Below, in pieces: positions 21,231 to 31,849 of a stretch of DNA of 64,000 nt. The stretch comes from Conchocele bisecta. Lineage: Eukaryota > Mollusca > Bivalvia > Lucinida > Thyasiridae. The position numbers were made by a program, and so were the translations under genes. Every line of letters starts with the position of its first letter. Positions within the stretch are counted from its first letter, which is position 1. The stretch lies in contig CM055275.1 of NCBI GenBank assembly GCA_029237695.1, positions 83,942,068-84,006,067 on the forward strand, read 5' to 3'. The notes beneath the pieces were generated by a model. That model saw only the letters and a list, made by a program, of their open reading frames with translations, was not told the DNA's origin and searched no databases.

Positions 21231-21536
21231 TAGAGAATAGTAGGTTAGTGCCATGAATGGGAACAAAATATCTGGCAAGGCTTAGGAAACGGGATGAGCG
21301 AGGCTCTGCCGAGCACATCCCGTTTCCGTGCCGCGCCAGATATGTTTTCCCATTCACGGCACTAACCTACTATTCTATTTATCCCGTCAACACCTACAAA
21401 TGGCTTTAAAATGCAAAAATATAACCCCAGCCACCGCACATATGTATACGCAGTGATTAGGTCGTATTGACAGGATATCAAAAATGTTTCACGGCACCGT
21501 GTTTCACGGCACATACGCACTGTGTTGACGGGATAA
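21231..21536. mobile_element. Composite element 1, complete, reverse order
   Basis: Hairpin first (TAGAGAATAGTAGGTTAGTG ... CACTAACCTACTATTCTATT), then the module from TATCCCGTCAACACCTACAA to GTGTTGACGGGATAA. This is the reverse complement of the order at 14313. Confidence 0.88.
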
Positions 21537-21579
21537 TGTGAACTATTCAACACTACTACAAACACTTCATGTCTTACCG

Positions 21580-21760
21580 GTGCCCGTTTCACTAAACTTC
21601 GTATGACTAAAATGTTCGTAAGTCCAAAATTTCACATTAACAATTTTTTCAATTATTGCATTTACATGTATTGAGCATAGGCAGCAGATGCAGCTTCGTG
21701 TATTCTCAATAAATGTAAATCCATGTTTGAAAGTATTGTATCAGGTAACGAGCTTAGATT
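21580..21760. mobile_element. MITE-2 (GGCCGTTTCACTAAACTT), truncated
   Basis: CCCGTTTCACTAAACTTCGT and ATGTTCGTAAGTCCAAAATT at the left, then the central ATTTACATGTATTGAGCATA palindrome. The right end is missing. Confidence 0.7.
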
Positions 21761-21810
21761 TGGCACAATACGTACTGATTGTAACATGGTGTCGTATCAG
21801 GCATTGACCA

Positions 21811-22057
21811 GGGGGCCGTTTCACTAAACTGCTTACGACTAAAATGTTCATAAGTGCAAAATTATGATAGTTTGTAAATGTTACAATAACAATGTTTTCT
21901 TGTAAACAATTATTGGATTTACATTTATTGAGCATAGGCTGCATATGCAGCCTATGCTCAATAAATGTAAATCCATCAATTGACATTTCCAGACGATCGT
22001 CAATTTGCACTTACGTACATTTAAGTCGTACGAAGTTGAGTGAAATGGCCCCCTGGT
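21811..22057. mobile_element. MITE-2, complete copy, 247 bp
   Basis: Ends GGGGGCCGTTTCACTAAACT and the inverse AGTGAAATGGCCCCC, terminal inverted repeats of about 45 bp including ACGACTAAAATGTTC. The centre is a perfect palindrome around GCATATGCAGCCTATGC-type words with ATTTACATTTATTGAGCATA arms. Other copies: 28293-28535, 52945-53165, 55486-55707, 61896-62082. Confidence 0.87.
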
Positions 22058-22190
22058 AGTTTACGTTTATATAGTCATATACATAGTGTACAATACAACA
22101 GCAGGCAGGTGGGTTAATGAGATATTTTCAAATGGACCATTTAGTATATGACAGGTCCGATTCACCACGTGCATACATGCACAATGTCCG

Positions 22191-22754
22191 CTACCCTATG
22201 TACAAACCATACACCATTGCCACCGCGAATATTGCATCATTATTATATTTGGCACTGATAAAATTGTCAGTCGATTTATTCCATAAACACCGGCTTCCAA
22301 ACTGCATGCCTGGTCGCTCTTTTAGGCTCCCTATACTGACTATGGCCACAAGTTTGTATTTAGCAAATCCCAGTTTCTTAATTCTCTCCAATATTTGCGA
22401 AGACAACTGCTGACTGAGCACTTTGCACTGATCCGGGTCATAGGTCGTGTTCTGTAAATATTCTTCTAAAATGGCCTCCGTCACGAGTAATACTTCCGCC
22501 GACCGGAATTGATTGTCAGTCTCGGGTTTATGTGTATTTAGTATATTAATAGACGTGCTTTGATTGGCCTCTGTGTGGCCAAGGGATAATACCTCCAAAC
22601 AGGAAGCTGTGTCGCGTTCTTCTACTTCCGGTATATGTTTTGGTGGGTATCTAAACGTATTTTTGATTGGCTGGCCTTTTGTTCGCGGTATTTGAGGTGA
22701 CGTCACCATCAGGTTTCGTCCGTGAGTCCCGGCCATTGATTTCCGAGGAAGCAT
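22191..22754 (-). CDS. Tctex1-domain protein (dynein light chain Tctex-type 5-like)
   Basis: Single-exon gene, 187 residues from ATG at 22752-22754 to TAG at 22191-22193. The frame opens further upstream, but only a TTG lies there. Residues 1-80 are polar and probably disordered. Residues about 83-187 form a Tctex1 fold: a helical AILEEYLQ...LSSQILERIKKLG stretch (94-129) and the strands YKLVAIVSIGSL (133-144), GSRCLWN (153-159) and IFAVAMVYGLY (175-185), ending two residues later as is usual. In this family, subunits bind dynein intermediate chain as dimers or act in ciliary and cytoplasmic dynein complexes. The long N-terminal tail and the wording of the motifs point to the DYNLT5/TCTEX1D1 branch, which is inference. 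No AATAAA lies close downstream; MITE-2 copies begin 134 bp past the stop. The lack of introns in a repeat-filled region leaves open a retrocopy. Confidence 0.92.
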   Translation of the reverse strand: MLPRKSMAGTHGRNLMVTSPQIPRTKGQPIKNTFRYPPKHIPEVEERDTASCLEVLSLGHTEANQSTSINILNTHKPETDNQFRSAEVLLVTEAILEEYLQNTTYDPDQCKVLSQQLSSQILERIKKLGFAKYKLVAIVSIGSLKERPGMQFGSRCLWNKSTDNFISAKYNNDAIFAVAMVYGLYIG

Positions 22755-22869
22755 GCTGGGAAATTGTGGTTCGATACTGCACAAATGTTGTGGAGTACAC
22801 GTTAAATAAATTATATTGTGTTACGTTCCGGTTTCTTGTCTTAATTCGGCTCTTGTGTGGTTCATCATA

Positions 22870-23262
22870 TTCTCACAGGCTGAAAGTAAATGAATAATAT
22901 AGGAATTGATGGCCTTTTTGTGGAATTTATCGGGGTATACACTTTGGAAAGTCGCGGGAATACTGGACGAAGGCCGGAAGGCCTCGTACAGTATTCCCGC
23001 GACTTTTCCAAGTTTATATCCCCGATAAATTCCACAGAAATACCATTCATTCCTTATAATTCCAGCATTTGAAATAAATTCATCAAGAAAATGTGTTTAT
23101 TTTCCGTTTTCTTAAGAATTGTTTAAACTGCGCCTCACGGTTACGGAAAGTAGTTCAGCGTGGGAGTTTACTGGGATATAAATTTTGGACAGAGACTTGC
23201 TACGGGCCAATCAAATGTTAGGGAATTGTGTAAATATTTTTGTGCTGGAATTATCAATAACT
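22870..23262. mobile_element. Composite element 3 (hairpin plus AATTCCAGCA module)
   Basis: The hairpin, GGAATTTATCGGGGTATACA...ATATCCCCGATAAATTCC with apex ACTGGACGAAGGCCGGAAGG, is followed by a module with inverted ends ATAATTCCAGCA and TGCTGGAATTAT. A second copy of the module with half the hairpin lies at 38663-38935. It begins 116 bp upstream of the Tctex1 gene start, so it may lie in its promoter region. Confidence 0.8.
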
Positions 23263-23284
23263 ATGTACAAAGAGAAGAATCTTA

Positions 23285-23655
23285 CATAAATTAAATTTAA
23301 TACGGTATTTATTCAACAAGTTTACTGATGTCATAGAAAACGAGACTTTGCCGAGTGTTCGTACATGTATGTTCGTTGTGTAGGTTTCTTATTTATTGGT
23401 GAACAGGCTGTTTCCAATAATCATCATACTGCTCATGACCATAGAGACACACCTGCCACAGCTACAGTACAATATGTACTTGTGCACGTTTCACTCTTGG
23501 TGACATTGCTATAATTTCGTATCTAGAGGGTTCTACATGCGTGATGATTTAATATGATATTTATTACACGAGTTTACTGATTTCATAAGAAACTCGGCTC
23601 TGATATCAGTCAACGAGTTTAATAGATATCATATTAAATCAAAACAAATGTTAAA
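23285..23655. mobile_element. Fold-back family 'CATAAGAAACGAGG', two fragments
   Basis: GTATTTATTCAACAAGTTTA...AGAAAACGAGACTTTGCCGA at 23300-23355 is a left part. At 23540-23640 a complete short copy runs GATTTAATATGATATTTATT ... AATAGATATCATATTAAATC. Related copies: 26000-26165, 37258-37345, 52560-52640, 56175-56290, 56785-56945, 59545-59605. Confidence 0.65.
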
Positions 23656-23759
23656 TTACATTTATTGCATAAGCACAGTACGAAATGCATAAGCTGCAAT
23701 GACCACATAACGTGTTTTCTGTACTGCCTCATTTGCATTTAGTACACGAGACTAAGTGA

Positions 23760-24070
23760 ATTATGATTGTTATTACACCGTGTTATTACGCTGTAAAAAC
23801 TATTGTATGCAATGAAAAGCTCTGGACCATATCACACACGTATGCCAATGAGTAGTGTATACGTGTGTACGTACAACTGGTGATGAAAACGCTATTTTAA
23901 TAAAGCTGATGGCCATGTAAGCAACATTATCGCAGTCAGTTATGTAACCTTATATCCTTGTGAATAGTGGTAAAACCATATATACACACGTATTGCAGTT
24001 AGTACTGTACGTTTGTGTACATATAAATCGTGGTGAAAAACGCTACTTATCACATAAAAACCCTCTTATG
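23760..24070. repeat. Diverged tandem repeat (ATTATCGCAGTCAGT)
   Basis: Older, diverged units of the repeat that is clearer at 25050-25430: CACACGTAT, GTGTACGTA and GGTGAAAA(A)CGCTA recur at roughly 85-100-bp spacing. Confidence 0.55.
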
Positions 24071-24106
24071 GTGCGCTGTAACCCGTTTCATCAATGTGAT
24101 ATGACA

Positions 24107-24366
24107 CACGTGTATTAACACCTGCAACGAAGCTAGCCGCACCATCCTAACTACGTATTCGTATTATGCGCTAACGTTATGCCAAACGAACATAATTAAG
24201 ACGTTCCAAATGACGTCCTTAATGGCGCGGCACAGCTATGTTGTTTTTACGTTGACGTCATCATGATTTAAACGGTGACAAATAAGTAACATTTCTGCAA
24301 AGGTTAGAATGTGAACCCGTATAATAATATGAAATGCATACAAAGAGCGGGAACATACAATATGTC
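24107..24366. mobile_element. Module of composite element 4, left part
   Basis: GACACACGTGTATTAACACC, TACGTATTCGTATTATGCGC and CCAAATGACGTC match 45449-45720 in order. The copy is cut here by composite element 2 and resumes at 24777. Confidence 0.7.
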
Positions 24367-24776
24367 ATATAGAGAATACCAGGATAGTGTCTTTTGATAT
24401 CAAGTTTATCAGGCAAGGCTAGGAAACGCTTAGGAATTCCGAGGTTTGCCGAGGAATTCCTACCGTTTCCGAGCCGAGCCTGATAAGCTTGATATCAAAA
24501 TACACTAGCCTGGTATTCTAATTAACAGGTAAATTGTTATGCTCGAAAATTACCACAGATGACGTCATTTTCAATTGACAGAACGCGGACTTGTTTACGT
24601 TGCGTCATTACACTGACCTCATTCGGTAACGTCACGTGACGTCAAACGACCAATGGAACGTCAGTTTTCACTTTGTTGTAACCCGGATGTTGATATCAAT
24701 CAATGCCTGATACAACAATATGTTATCCGTCAGTGCGTATTCGGTCAATACAGGGCAGGTTACCTGATAAATGTAT
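24367..24776. mobile_element. Composite element 2, complete, nested in element 4
   Basis: Hairpin first (AGAATACCAGGATAGTGTCT ... ACACTAGCCTGGTATTCT), then the module ending CAGGTTACCTGATAAA. It has the same module as 18565-18810 in reverse orientation (GTAACGTCACGTGACGTCA). Confidence 0.85.
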
Positions 24777-25030
24777 AACTATTGCTAGTATTTTTCTCTG
24801 TGGATAATTTCAACTACATGCGAACATAGTCAATAATGTCTTCTCACCGACACGTTTTGGATATATCCACGTGTTCTGCTATTTGGAGTGTGAAGTCATG
24901 TGATAAACAGAATATCAAACTCATTTCCATGACATGATATTTATGAAACTCGTCACAATTGTATGCACCTTGCCAGACGCTCGGTGCATAAATTGTGCGT
25001 GTCTCGTTTCATAAATCTCATATCACATGA
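24777..25030. mobile_element. Composite element 4, right part with hairpin
   Basis: TATTGCTAGTATTTTTCTCT...CATGTGATAAACAGAATATC matches 45736-45895. After the junction GATAAACAGAATA comes a fold-back (TTTATGAAACTCGTCACAAT ... GTCTCGTTTCATAAATCTCA). Confidence 0.7.
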
Positions 25031-25049
25031 AAACACGTTTGAGGTACGT

Positions 25050-25430
25050 ACAACTCTTCATCATATACACATAATTATCGCAGTCAGTATTGTATACTTG
25101 TGTAAAACTTACGTATACATCGTGGTGAGAACGCTATTTTAAATAAAACTGTGGACGACATAGACATAATTATCGCAGTCAGCATTGTATACTTGTGTAA
25201 AACTTACGTATACATCGTGGTGAAAACGCTATTTTAAATAAAACTCTGATCCACATACACAAAATTATCGCAGTCAGTACTGTATACCTGTGTACGTATA
25301 ACAAACGGTGAAAACTTTATTTTAAATAAAACTCTGGTCCACATAGACATAATTATCGCATTCAGTGTTGTATACTTGTGTACGTATAAATCGCGATTAA
25401 AACGCTATTTCAGATAAAGCTGTATATTAT
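25050..25430. repeat. Tandem repeat, about 88-bp unit, four copies
   Basis: Each unit has ACATAATTATCGCAGTCAGT, TGTATACTTGTGTA, ATCGTGGTGAAAACGCTATT and TAAATAAAACT. Confidence 0.85.
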
Positions 25431-25629
25431 TTACCGTCCACAAACAAACTATTGTTTGGTTATGCCAACTTAAGAAACCAAGTTAATATGCTTCATAATT
25501 TATTGCGTGTCTTTATCGGCTTAGTGTATGCCTTCTAGATGTTTGACATAATATTATTTATACCGGTATTATACATGGATCAATGTGACAAACACCTGAG
25601 CGAGTTTGTAAATACATGTAGGTACACAT

Positions 25630-25965
25630 ACATGTGGATGTTACTGGAGAAATGGGGCTTATGGAATTTGTGACCAGTGTAGTTCCTGATGAAAGTAGTT
25701 CCTGTAGCCTGATAACTCACCCGGATGTTCTGTCTGTAAGGCAGGGTGACTTGTAAGCCGCACTGCGTTACATACAGAACATTCGGGTTACCTGGTAACG
25801 ATATATATTGCTTGTTATTGTATAAGCATGACGGGTGTTTCATTGATGGAATGGCGGACTGTGCAGATCCTGATCAGACTGTGCGGATGCACAGGCTGAT
25901 CTGGATCTACACTGGTCGCAAAACCCATCAGCCCCAGTAATCCAGTCACTGCCACATACATGTAG
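25630..25965. mobile_element. 'GTGGCAGTGACTGGAG' MITE carrying a hairpin insertion
   Basis: Ends ATGTGGATGTTACTGGAGAA and AATCCAGTCACTGCCACATA. At 25718-25795 a TAACCCGA hairpin interrupts it. The intact relative at 3654-3889 has CGCAATAACGATCTATATTG where the hairpin sits. Confidence 0.72.
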
Positions 25966-25984
25966 TTAGTGAACACCATGAATC

Positions 25985-26180
25985 AAAGGTAATTTAATAA
26001 ATAGAGGATGTAGTATGAGTGACGATTTAGAAATGCAATATGACATTTATTAAACACGTTTATTGATTTCATAAGAAACGAGGTTATGCCGAGTTCCTTA
26101 TGAAATCAGGCAACGAGTTTAACGAATAGTATATCTAGCATGGGTGATGATTTAAACGCATGTATCGATGTCATAAAACG
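25985..26180. mobile_element. Fold-back family 'CATAAGAAACGAGG', copy
   Basis: GACATTTATTAAACACGTTT...ATTTCATAAGAAACGAGGTT and the mirror TTCCTTATGAAATCAGGCAA. Confidence 0.65.
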
Positions 26181-26399
26181 GGTCAACATGTTTATTAATA
26201 TACTAATATATCACTACAAATATTAGACATCATGCACTGAAAATGTACATATTCTCTAACAGGTTTTCTGCAATTGCCTCATTTACATAATTATGTGCAT
26301 ATATATCACGTCAGTTTAGCGTCAGTTTATACACGTTGCTATTATCAAGGTGCGTTACTTAAATAAAATTCTAATATAGCTTCGTTTCAGATGAAATTA

Positions 26400-26900
26400 T
26401 TAAAGGTACATGCCCACTCAGTAGGGACAAACTCTTCATTATATCAGAAACATCATCTAAGACATTTTCTGGCAAAATAAACATTCATTCACCATTACTC
26501 CACGTATTGATTGGCATTATTATACATTTTATATCAGACATAAATTTTCACACCAATATCAGGGGCGATAACCACCGTCTTTCCTTAAACTATTAACAGA
26601 CATTACTATTTATTCTCTGTATTAATGTACAATGATCATACTGTTTTATCTGTCGAAAATATTATTTTATCAGGTGACACATTTAATTAGTATAAATAAA
26701 TACAAATATCATACATTATTTGCATATGAAAATAGCCTGCTACCACAGCGCATCACTATCAGTAAAATAAACATTGCTAAATGATTTTTTCTGTATAGAG
26801 GGCACTCGTAATTTTTTTTAAAAATTGGTGGAATAGTGACACACTTATGTAATTCCTATAAAGAACATGTCGTGCCTACTGAGTGGGAAGGTACCTTTAA
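26400..26900. mobile_element. TTAA-flanked MITE, complete copy, 501 bp
   Basis: TTAA at 26400-26403 and 26897-26900, inverted ends AAAGGTACATGCCCACTCAG and its mirror. Confidence 0.87.
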
Positions 26901-27325
26901 TGCTATTTAATAAATACCATAACAACTCACCAATCCATGCAATAAGATCGTCTATTCATATTACATTCACATATGATATAGGTTTACACCAATGAAACAC
27001 AACACACTTTTTATAAAAACACTTAGCCGCTGGAATATTTTGTTTACTCAACGTAATACACGTAATTGATAATTCCGTGACACAAAACTGATAATCATAA
27101 GACTCGCTTGACTCTCGTGACCTATAATTTAATTAAAACCACACATACCTTTAATGGGGTATTGTGTCAAGATACAATCTTATCTACTCCAATTTCCGTA
27201 TCAAACACAATTGATATATAGTAGTTCCTGTGTGCATAACAGACACATCATACAACTGCAGTTAAACGTTTTAACCGACATTTATATACCGATGCAGATT
27301 AATATCAGGAAGGTAGGTTTGTGGT
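26901..27325. other. Unassigned sequence
   Basis: No gene. At 27326-27395 a short copy of the GACCAGTGTAGTCCCAGATC palindrome of the 'GTGGCAGTGACTGGAG' family follows. Confidence 0.4.
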
Positions 27326-27423
27326 TTTTACGACCAGTGTAGTCCCAGATCAGACTGCGCATCCGCGCAGTCTGATCTGGTACTACACTGTTCGGTATTT
27401 AATTTAGTGAATATTTAATATAG

Positions 27424-28075
27424 ATACATTTTCAATTTTAGGATAAATTTATTAATTTTTATTATACTGAATGTATTACATTATCACTGCCATTTTGGCT
27501 GTGATAATGTAATAAATTCAGTATAATAAAAATTTATAAAAATTAATAAATTTATCCTAAAATTTAAAATGTATCCCTGAAAGTATACTTTGCTAGATAA
27601 TAATACTTTGCAATGTTGGTGAAATAGGCTACTGGTTTGGCCCTCACATACATCTTTTGTATGTGACAGAATCTGGTTATGCGAGTACATGTATTACGAT
27701 TATTCGTAATCCTTTTTGGAAGAAGGGGCCAAGTTTCTTTGGTGTGGTATGGACCTGTCACCAGTAGCCGATTTCATAAAAATTGCAAAGCATACTTATC
27801 TAGCAAAGTATACTTTGAGGGAGTACACGTAATAATTTATTTCCCCCGAAATGCATTATTTCATATAGAACTAACGACCGCATATATTTGATGATTACAA
27901 ATATGTAGAATTATTATGCTGAATTAATTACATTATCACAGCCAAAATTGTGTGATAATGTAATAAATTCAGTATAATAAAAATAAATAAATTTATTCTT
28001 AAATTGAAAATTTCTCCCTCAAAGTATACTTTGCTAGGTAAGTATACTTCGCAATGTTGATGAAATAGGCTACTG
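27424..28075. mobile_element. Two AAAGTATACTTT fold-back copies around a SINE fragment
   Basis: The first copy (27424-27633) keeps the central palindrome TACATTATCACTGCCATTTT and one end. The second (27766-28075) has both ends, AGTAGCCGATTTCAT and ATGAAATAGGCTACT. Between them is a SINE fragment (27634-27765), TTTGGCCCTCACATAC to GGTATGGACCTGTCACC. Confidence 0.72.
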
Positions 28076-28292
28076 GTCCGGTTATTCTAATTATAAAGCA
28101 GATGTGTTGGATGATTGATTGAACGTCACGATAGACATCTTTTGAAAGTATTGTAGAAACATCGCGGTGTAAAACTACCATTATTCGAACTTGTTCCTTC
28201 ACAAAGTAGAAACTACATTAATTCCGCCAAGTTTCCGTGCTATCTGATCAGGAACTATAAAATTGTTCGCTGTGTAATTTAACAAAGTTACT

Positions 28293-28535
28293 GGGGGCCG
28301 TTTCACTAAACATCTTACGACTAAACTGTTCGTAAGTGCACATTTAGGATCGTCTGGAAATTTCAATTTATGGATTTGCATTTATTAAGCATAGACTGCA
28401 TATGCAGCATATGCTCAATAAATGTAAATCCAATAATTGTTTACAATAAAATATTGTTAATGTGGCATTTACAGACTGTAATAAATTTGCACTTACGAAC
28501 ATTTTAGTCGTACGAAGTTTAGTGAAACGGCCCCC
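28293..28535. mobile_element. MITE-2, complete copy, 243 bp
   Basis: GGGGGCCGTTTCACTAAACA to TTTAGTGAAACGGCCCCC with the AGCATATGCTCAATAAATGT centre. Confidence 0.87.
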
Positions 28536-29339
28536 TGATGTTTAATGTGAGCGTGCTATATGTTCATGAGCAGCCTTGGTCCACTTCGAGGAAAGGTTTG
28601 TAGAACCATTTAGTGTGCCAGAAACCTCTATAATTAAAGGTACTGTGTCTCAGATGAGGTTGGAAAGTGGGGTATTGAGTTAGGAAAAAAGCTTTTAGAT
28701 GAAGATTTGTATTGGTTTCCTGAATATATTTGCCCCTGTGAGTGAACTGAAAAAGTAAAAAGAATTTGAAAAATAATTACTATTATTATCACTACCGTTA
28801 ATTTCGCTAAATATAGCCACGTGCCTTGCTTTGACTAGACACTATCATGATGTCACCAACGACGTCACTCGCATTTGACCATGCACGTACATCGTGTGTT
28901 AATACAGTGTTAATATGGCGATTATATAGCAGTGTGCAATGCTGACCATATCTTGTAATAAAGCTTTTTAACCATTTCAATACCAGTTTATATGTTTGTC
29001 TTACAGCAAAGCGGTAGTCAGTGGTAACATGAGGAATTACGTCACTGCTCACGGGTTTTTCTACAGATCTGAGAAAGAATTGCGTCATTATTAGTGGGTT
29101 TTTGCAGATACTGCCACGTTAACTGAGCATGCGATTTCCTCGACTTAATATGCAAATGAGATAAGTAACCGACAAACGCATGTTTATGACCAAGAACAAG
29201 TTGCGACTGTATTCATACAATATTCATTGATATATCTCAACTGTTTTTGTGAAATGCTTATTTGGATGTACCATCTGAGACACATTAAGCACGGTTGTCC
29301 TTACACACACTTTAATTTATGTTAGTTTTAATCAGTGTA
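28536..29339. other. Unassigned sequence
   Basis: No recognisable exon or repeat. A minus-strand open frame at 28807-29088 has no visible domain and was not called. Confidence 0.4.
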
Positions 29340-29645
29340 GATAGAGAATACTTGGTTAGTGCCGTGAATGGTAAAAAATATCTGGCAAGGCTTAGGAAAC
29401 GAGATGGGCGAGGCTCTGCCGAGCACATCCCGTTTTCGTGCCGCGCCAGATATTTTTCCCATTCACGGCACTAACCTACTATTCTATTTATCCCGTCAAC
29501 ACCTACTAATGGCTTTAAAATGTAAAGAAATAATCCCAGCCACCGCACATATTCATACGCAGTGATTAGGTCGTATTGACAGGATATCAAAAATGTTTCA
29601 CGGCACCGTGTTTCACGGCACATACGCACTATGTTGACGGGATAA
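29340..29645. mobile_element. Composite element 1, complete, reverse order
   Basis: Hairpin TAGAGAATACTTGGTTAGTG ... CACTAACCTACTATTCTATT followed by the module TATCCCGTCAACACCTACTA ... TATGTTGACGGGATAAA. Nearly identical to 21231-21536. Confidence 0.88.
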
Positions 29646-30057
29646 ATCCTGAATCATGCCGAGTGAGTTCCCTGATAAAGACATTCCACTGGATGTACAC
29701 GATGTATACTGGATACGTCTCCTCTCACGCCCAAAACACACTGGTGACAAACCCGGTGTTGTCATGTCGCCTTCAGTATATAAAGTATATGTATTGTATC
29801 GGATTCAAATTTCAAATAAATGTAATAACTTCAACATTTAACAAGATGGTCATTGTTTATCGAAACAATCATATTAATTGTATTTGTAAGAATAATACTC
29901 TGTGTACGTAATACTAGTATATATATTGTGTATAATAGTTTCGTGTTCATGAGATAGCAGTATTCGCTTTTATACCGCAACCGTTGCTCCATGTAGCGTA
30001 ATAAAGGGGGTTGAATAAATGCTGTATAACCTACAGTAATATACCTGTAGCGCATCA
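29646..30057. other. Unassigned sequence
   Basis: No gene or repeat recognised; open frames here lack support. Confidence 0.4.
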
Positions 30058-30300
30058 AACTTGCAAAGTATACTTTGAGGGATTCATCATTTATTTTTCC
30101 CGAAATGCATTATTCATGTAGAATTAACGAATGCATATATTTGATGATTAAAAGTATGCATAATTATTATACTGAGTTTATTACATTATCACAGCCAAAA
30201 TGGCTGTGATAATGTAATACATTTCGTATAATAAAAATTAATACATTTTTGCTAGAAAAGTATACTTTGCAATTTTCATAAAATCGGCTACTGAAGTAGC
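30058..30300. mobile_element. AAAGTATACTTT fold-back family, copy
   Basis: CAAAGTATACTTTGAGGGAT, a central palindrome TTACATTATCACAGCCAAAA and its mirror, then AAAAGTATACTTTGCAATTT. The left terminal segment is missing. Confidence 0.75.
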
Positions 30301-30704
30301 CTAATATACATGAAGTGCCGTTGTTTACCTTTATTTTTTTCACCTTTGACCTCTAATCGAAGCCTCTGATTGATCAGTCTCAATTGCAATTTCAAGATGG
30401 CTGAGAATTTAAAAATCGATACCGCTGTCGATTCAGCTGAATTTTGTCCATTTTTACAGTATATGCGACGTAACCAACGGCACGGACATGTCCAACATGA
30501 TTGTAATGCTCATTATCACAACTGTGGAGTCTAAAGCCAGCCAATATTGGAGCTAATCGCAAACAAAATCGGAGTAATCAAATACAATACCGAATCTACC
30601 TAGCGTGGACGCCGCCATTTTGCTTTGAATGACGTCGTCAGATTTGTGACGTATGGCGAGGGAATGACGTCAAAACATGACGTCGCGCACGTTCAAACAA
30701 TTTA
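30301..30704. other. Unassigned sequence
   Basis: Several TGACGTCA-like words occur at 30630-30690 (GAATGACGTCGTC, GGAATGACGTCAAAACATGACGTCG). No gene is seen. Confidence 0.4.
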
Positions 30705-31045
30705 TCCGACATGAGACTTAGTTTGGCCCTTACATACGTTTTTGGCATTTTGTATGTGACAGTTCAATCTGGTTATACCCCTTATGTGAGTATTGCGATT
30801 ATTCGTAATTCTATTTTAGTGGAAGGGGCCAAGTGGCTTTGGTGTGGTATGGACCTGGCACCAGGTCAGGTTATTCTAATTTCAGGGCTGAATATATGTT
30901 TTCTCGATGTAAATATTTCGTTCTGATTTTGGGATTTCCTCCCCCCCCCCCCCCCCCCAATGCAGCAGGTTAAAACGGGATTGAACCTGTTTGCCCGGCC
31001 TTAAATGACCTTAACTGTTGATAGGCTGTTAAACACCAACAATCA
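30705..31045 (+). mobile_element. SINE copy with intact 3' tail, 5' truncated
   Basis: From GTTTGGCCCTTACATACG through CTGGCACCAGGTCAGGTTAT, a run of about 20 C (30938-30958), then CCTTAACTGTTGATAGGCTG and AAACACCAACAATCAACC. Confidence 0.78.
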
Positions 31046-31089
31046 ACCATTCAGATTCGTCCATTCACGATCACACATAATCAGGAGAC

Positions 31090-31338
31090 CACATATGTGG
31101 CTGTGACTGGAGAAATGGGTCTCATTGGCTTTGCGACCAGTGTAGATCCAGATCAGCCTGTGCATCCGCACAGTCTGATCAGGATCTGCACTGTTCGCCG
31201 TTCCATCACAGAAACACCCGCAATGTTTGTAACAAACAACATAGAACGTGATCAGGCTACAGGAGTGTGCTATTTGATCAGGATCTACACTGGCCAGGAA
31301 TCCCATAAGTCCCATTTAGCAGGTCACGTGCACATTTA
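31090..31338. mobile_element. 'GTGGCAGTGACTGGAG' MITE, intact
   Basis: Begins TGTGGCTGTGACTGGAGAAA. Core palindrome GATCAGCCTGTGCATCCGCA...TGATCAGGATCT, second half GTGATCAGGCTACAGGAGTG. Ends in a mirrored CCCATAAGTCCCATTT. It serves as the uninterrupted reference for the nested copies at 35557 and 52790. Confidence 0.78.
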
Positions 31339-31427
31339 ACTTTTTAAATCTCCGCTAAGCAAACCCAACCAATAAAATGAGTGGCTATTAATAGTATTTC
31401 TGTATATCCACATTTACATGCAAATAC

Positions 31428-31535
31428 AATAAACTATTGTTCACATATTGGATTTTTAAGAAATTAAATGCGAGAGAGCGCTAGCGACCGCAGCATTTAG
31501 TTCCTTAAATGTCCAATATGTGAACAATAACGTAT
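31428..31535. repeat. Hairpin element, TTGTTCACATATTGGA ends
   Basis: TTGTTCACATATTGGA and TCCAATATGTGAACAA are inverted around AAGAAATTAAATGCGAGAG. Copies near 49813-49910 and 50740-50825. Confidence 0.78.
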
Positions 31536-31796
31536 GTATAGTTCAGCCAAATTTTACTATGCATCTCCCATCCGGGTATTGATTTTCATTTTCCTGTAAA
31601 ACAATTAAGCATTTAATGTTGTAATATGTAACTTAATGAAGTTAAACGTTGCAACATGTGAAATAAGTGGAGCATAATGCTGCCCAGAGATTGGCTTAGA
31701 TTAGAAAGTAGAGCGAACAATACGTGCATGTGCATATATAGAAACTCTCATATTATTAATAGTTGCTCGCTGACTTCAATGTCTTCAGAGAGTTAC

Positions 31797-31815
31797 CACC
31801 CCCCCCCCCCCCCCA
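31797..31815. repeat. Poly-C tract
   Basis: About 18 C residues. Confidence 0.9.
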
Positions 31816-31849
31816 CACACTTATTTCATTGACGCCTGAAATTAAGATT

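Noticed and set aside
22755..22784. Ten extra N-terminal codons for the Tctex1 protein starting at TTG
   Set aside because: A TTG start is unlikely in animals when an ATG follows at 22754.
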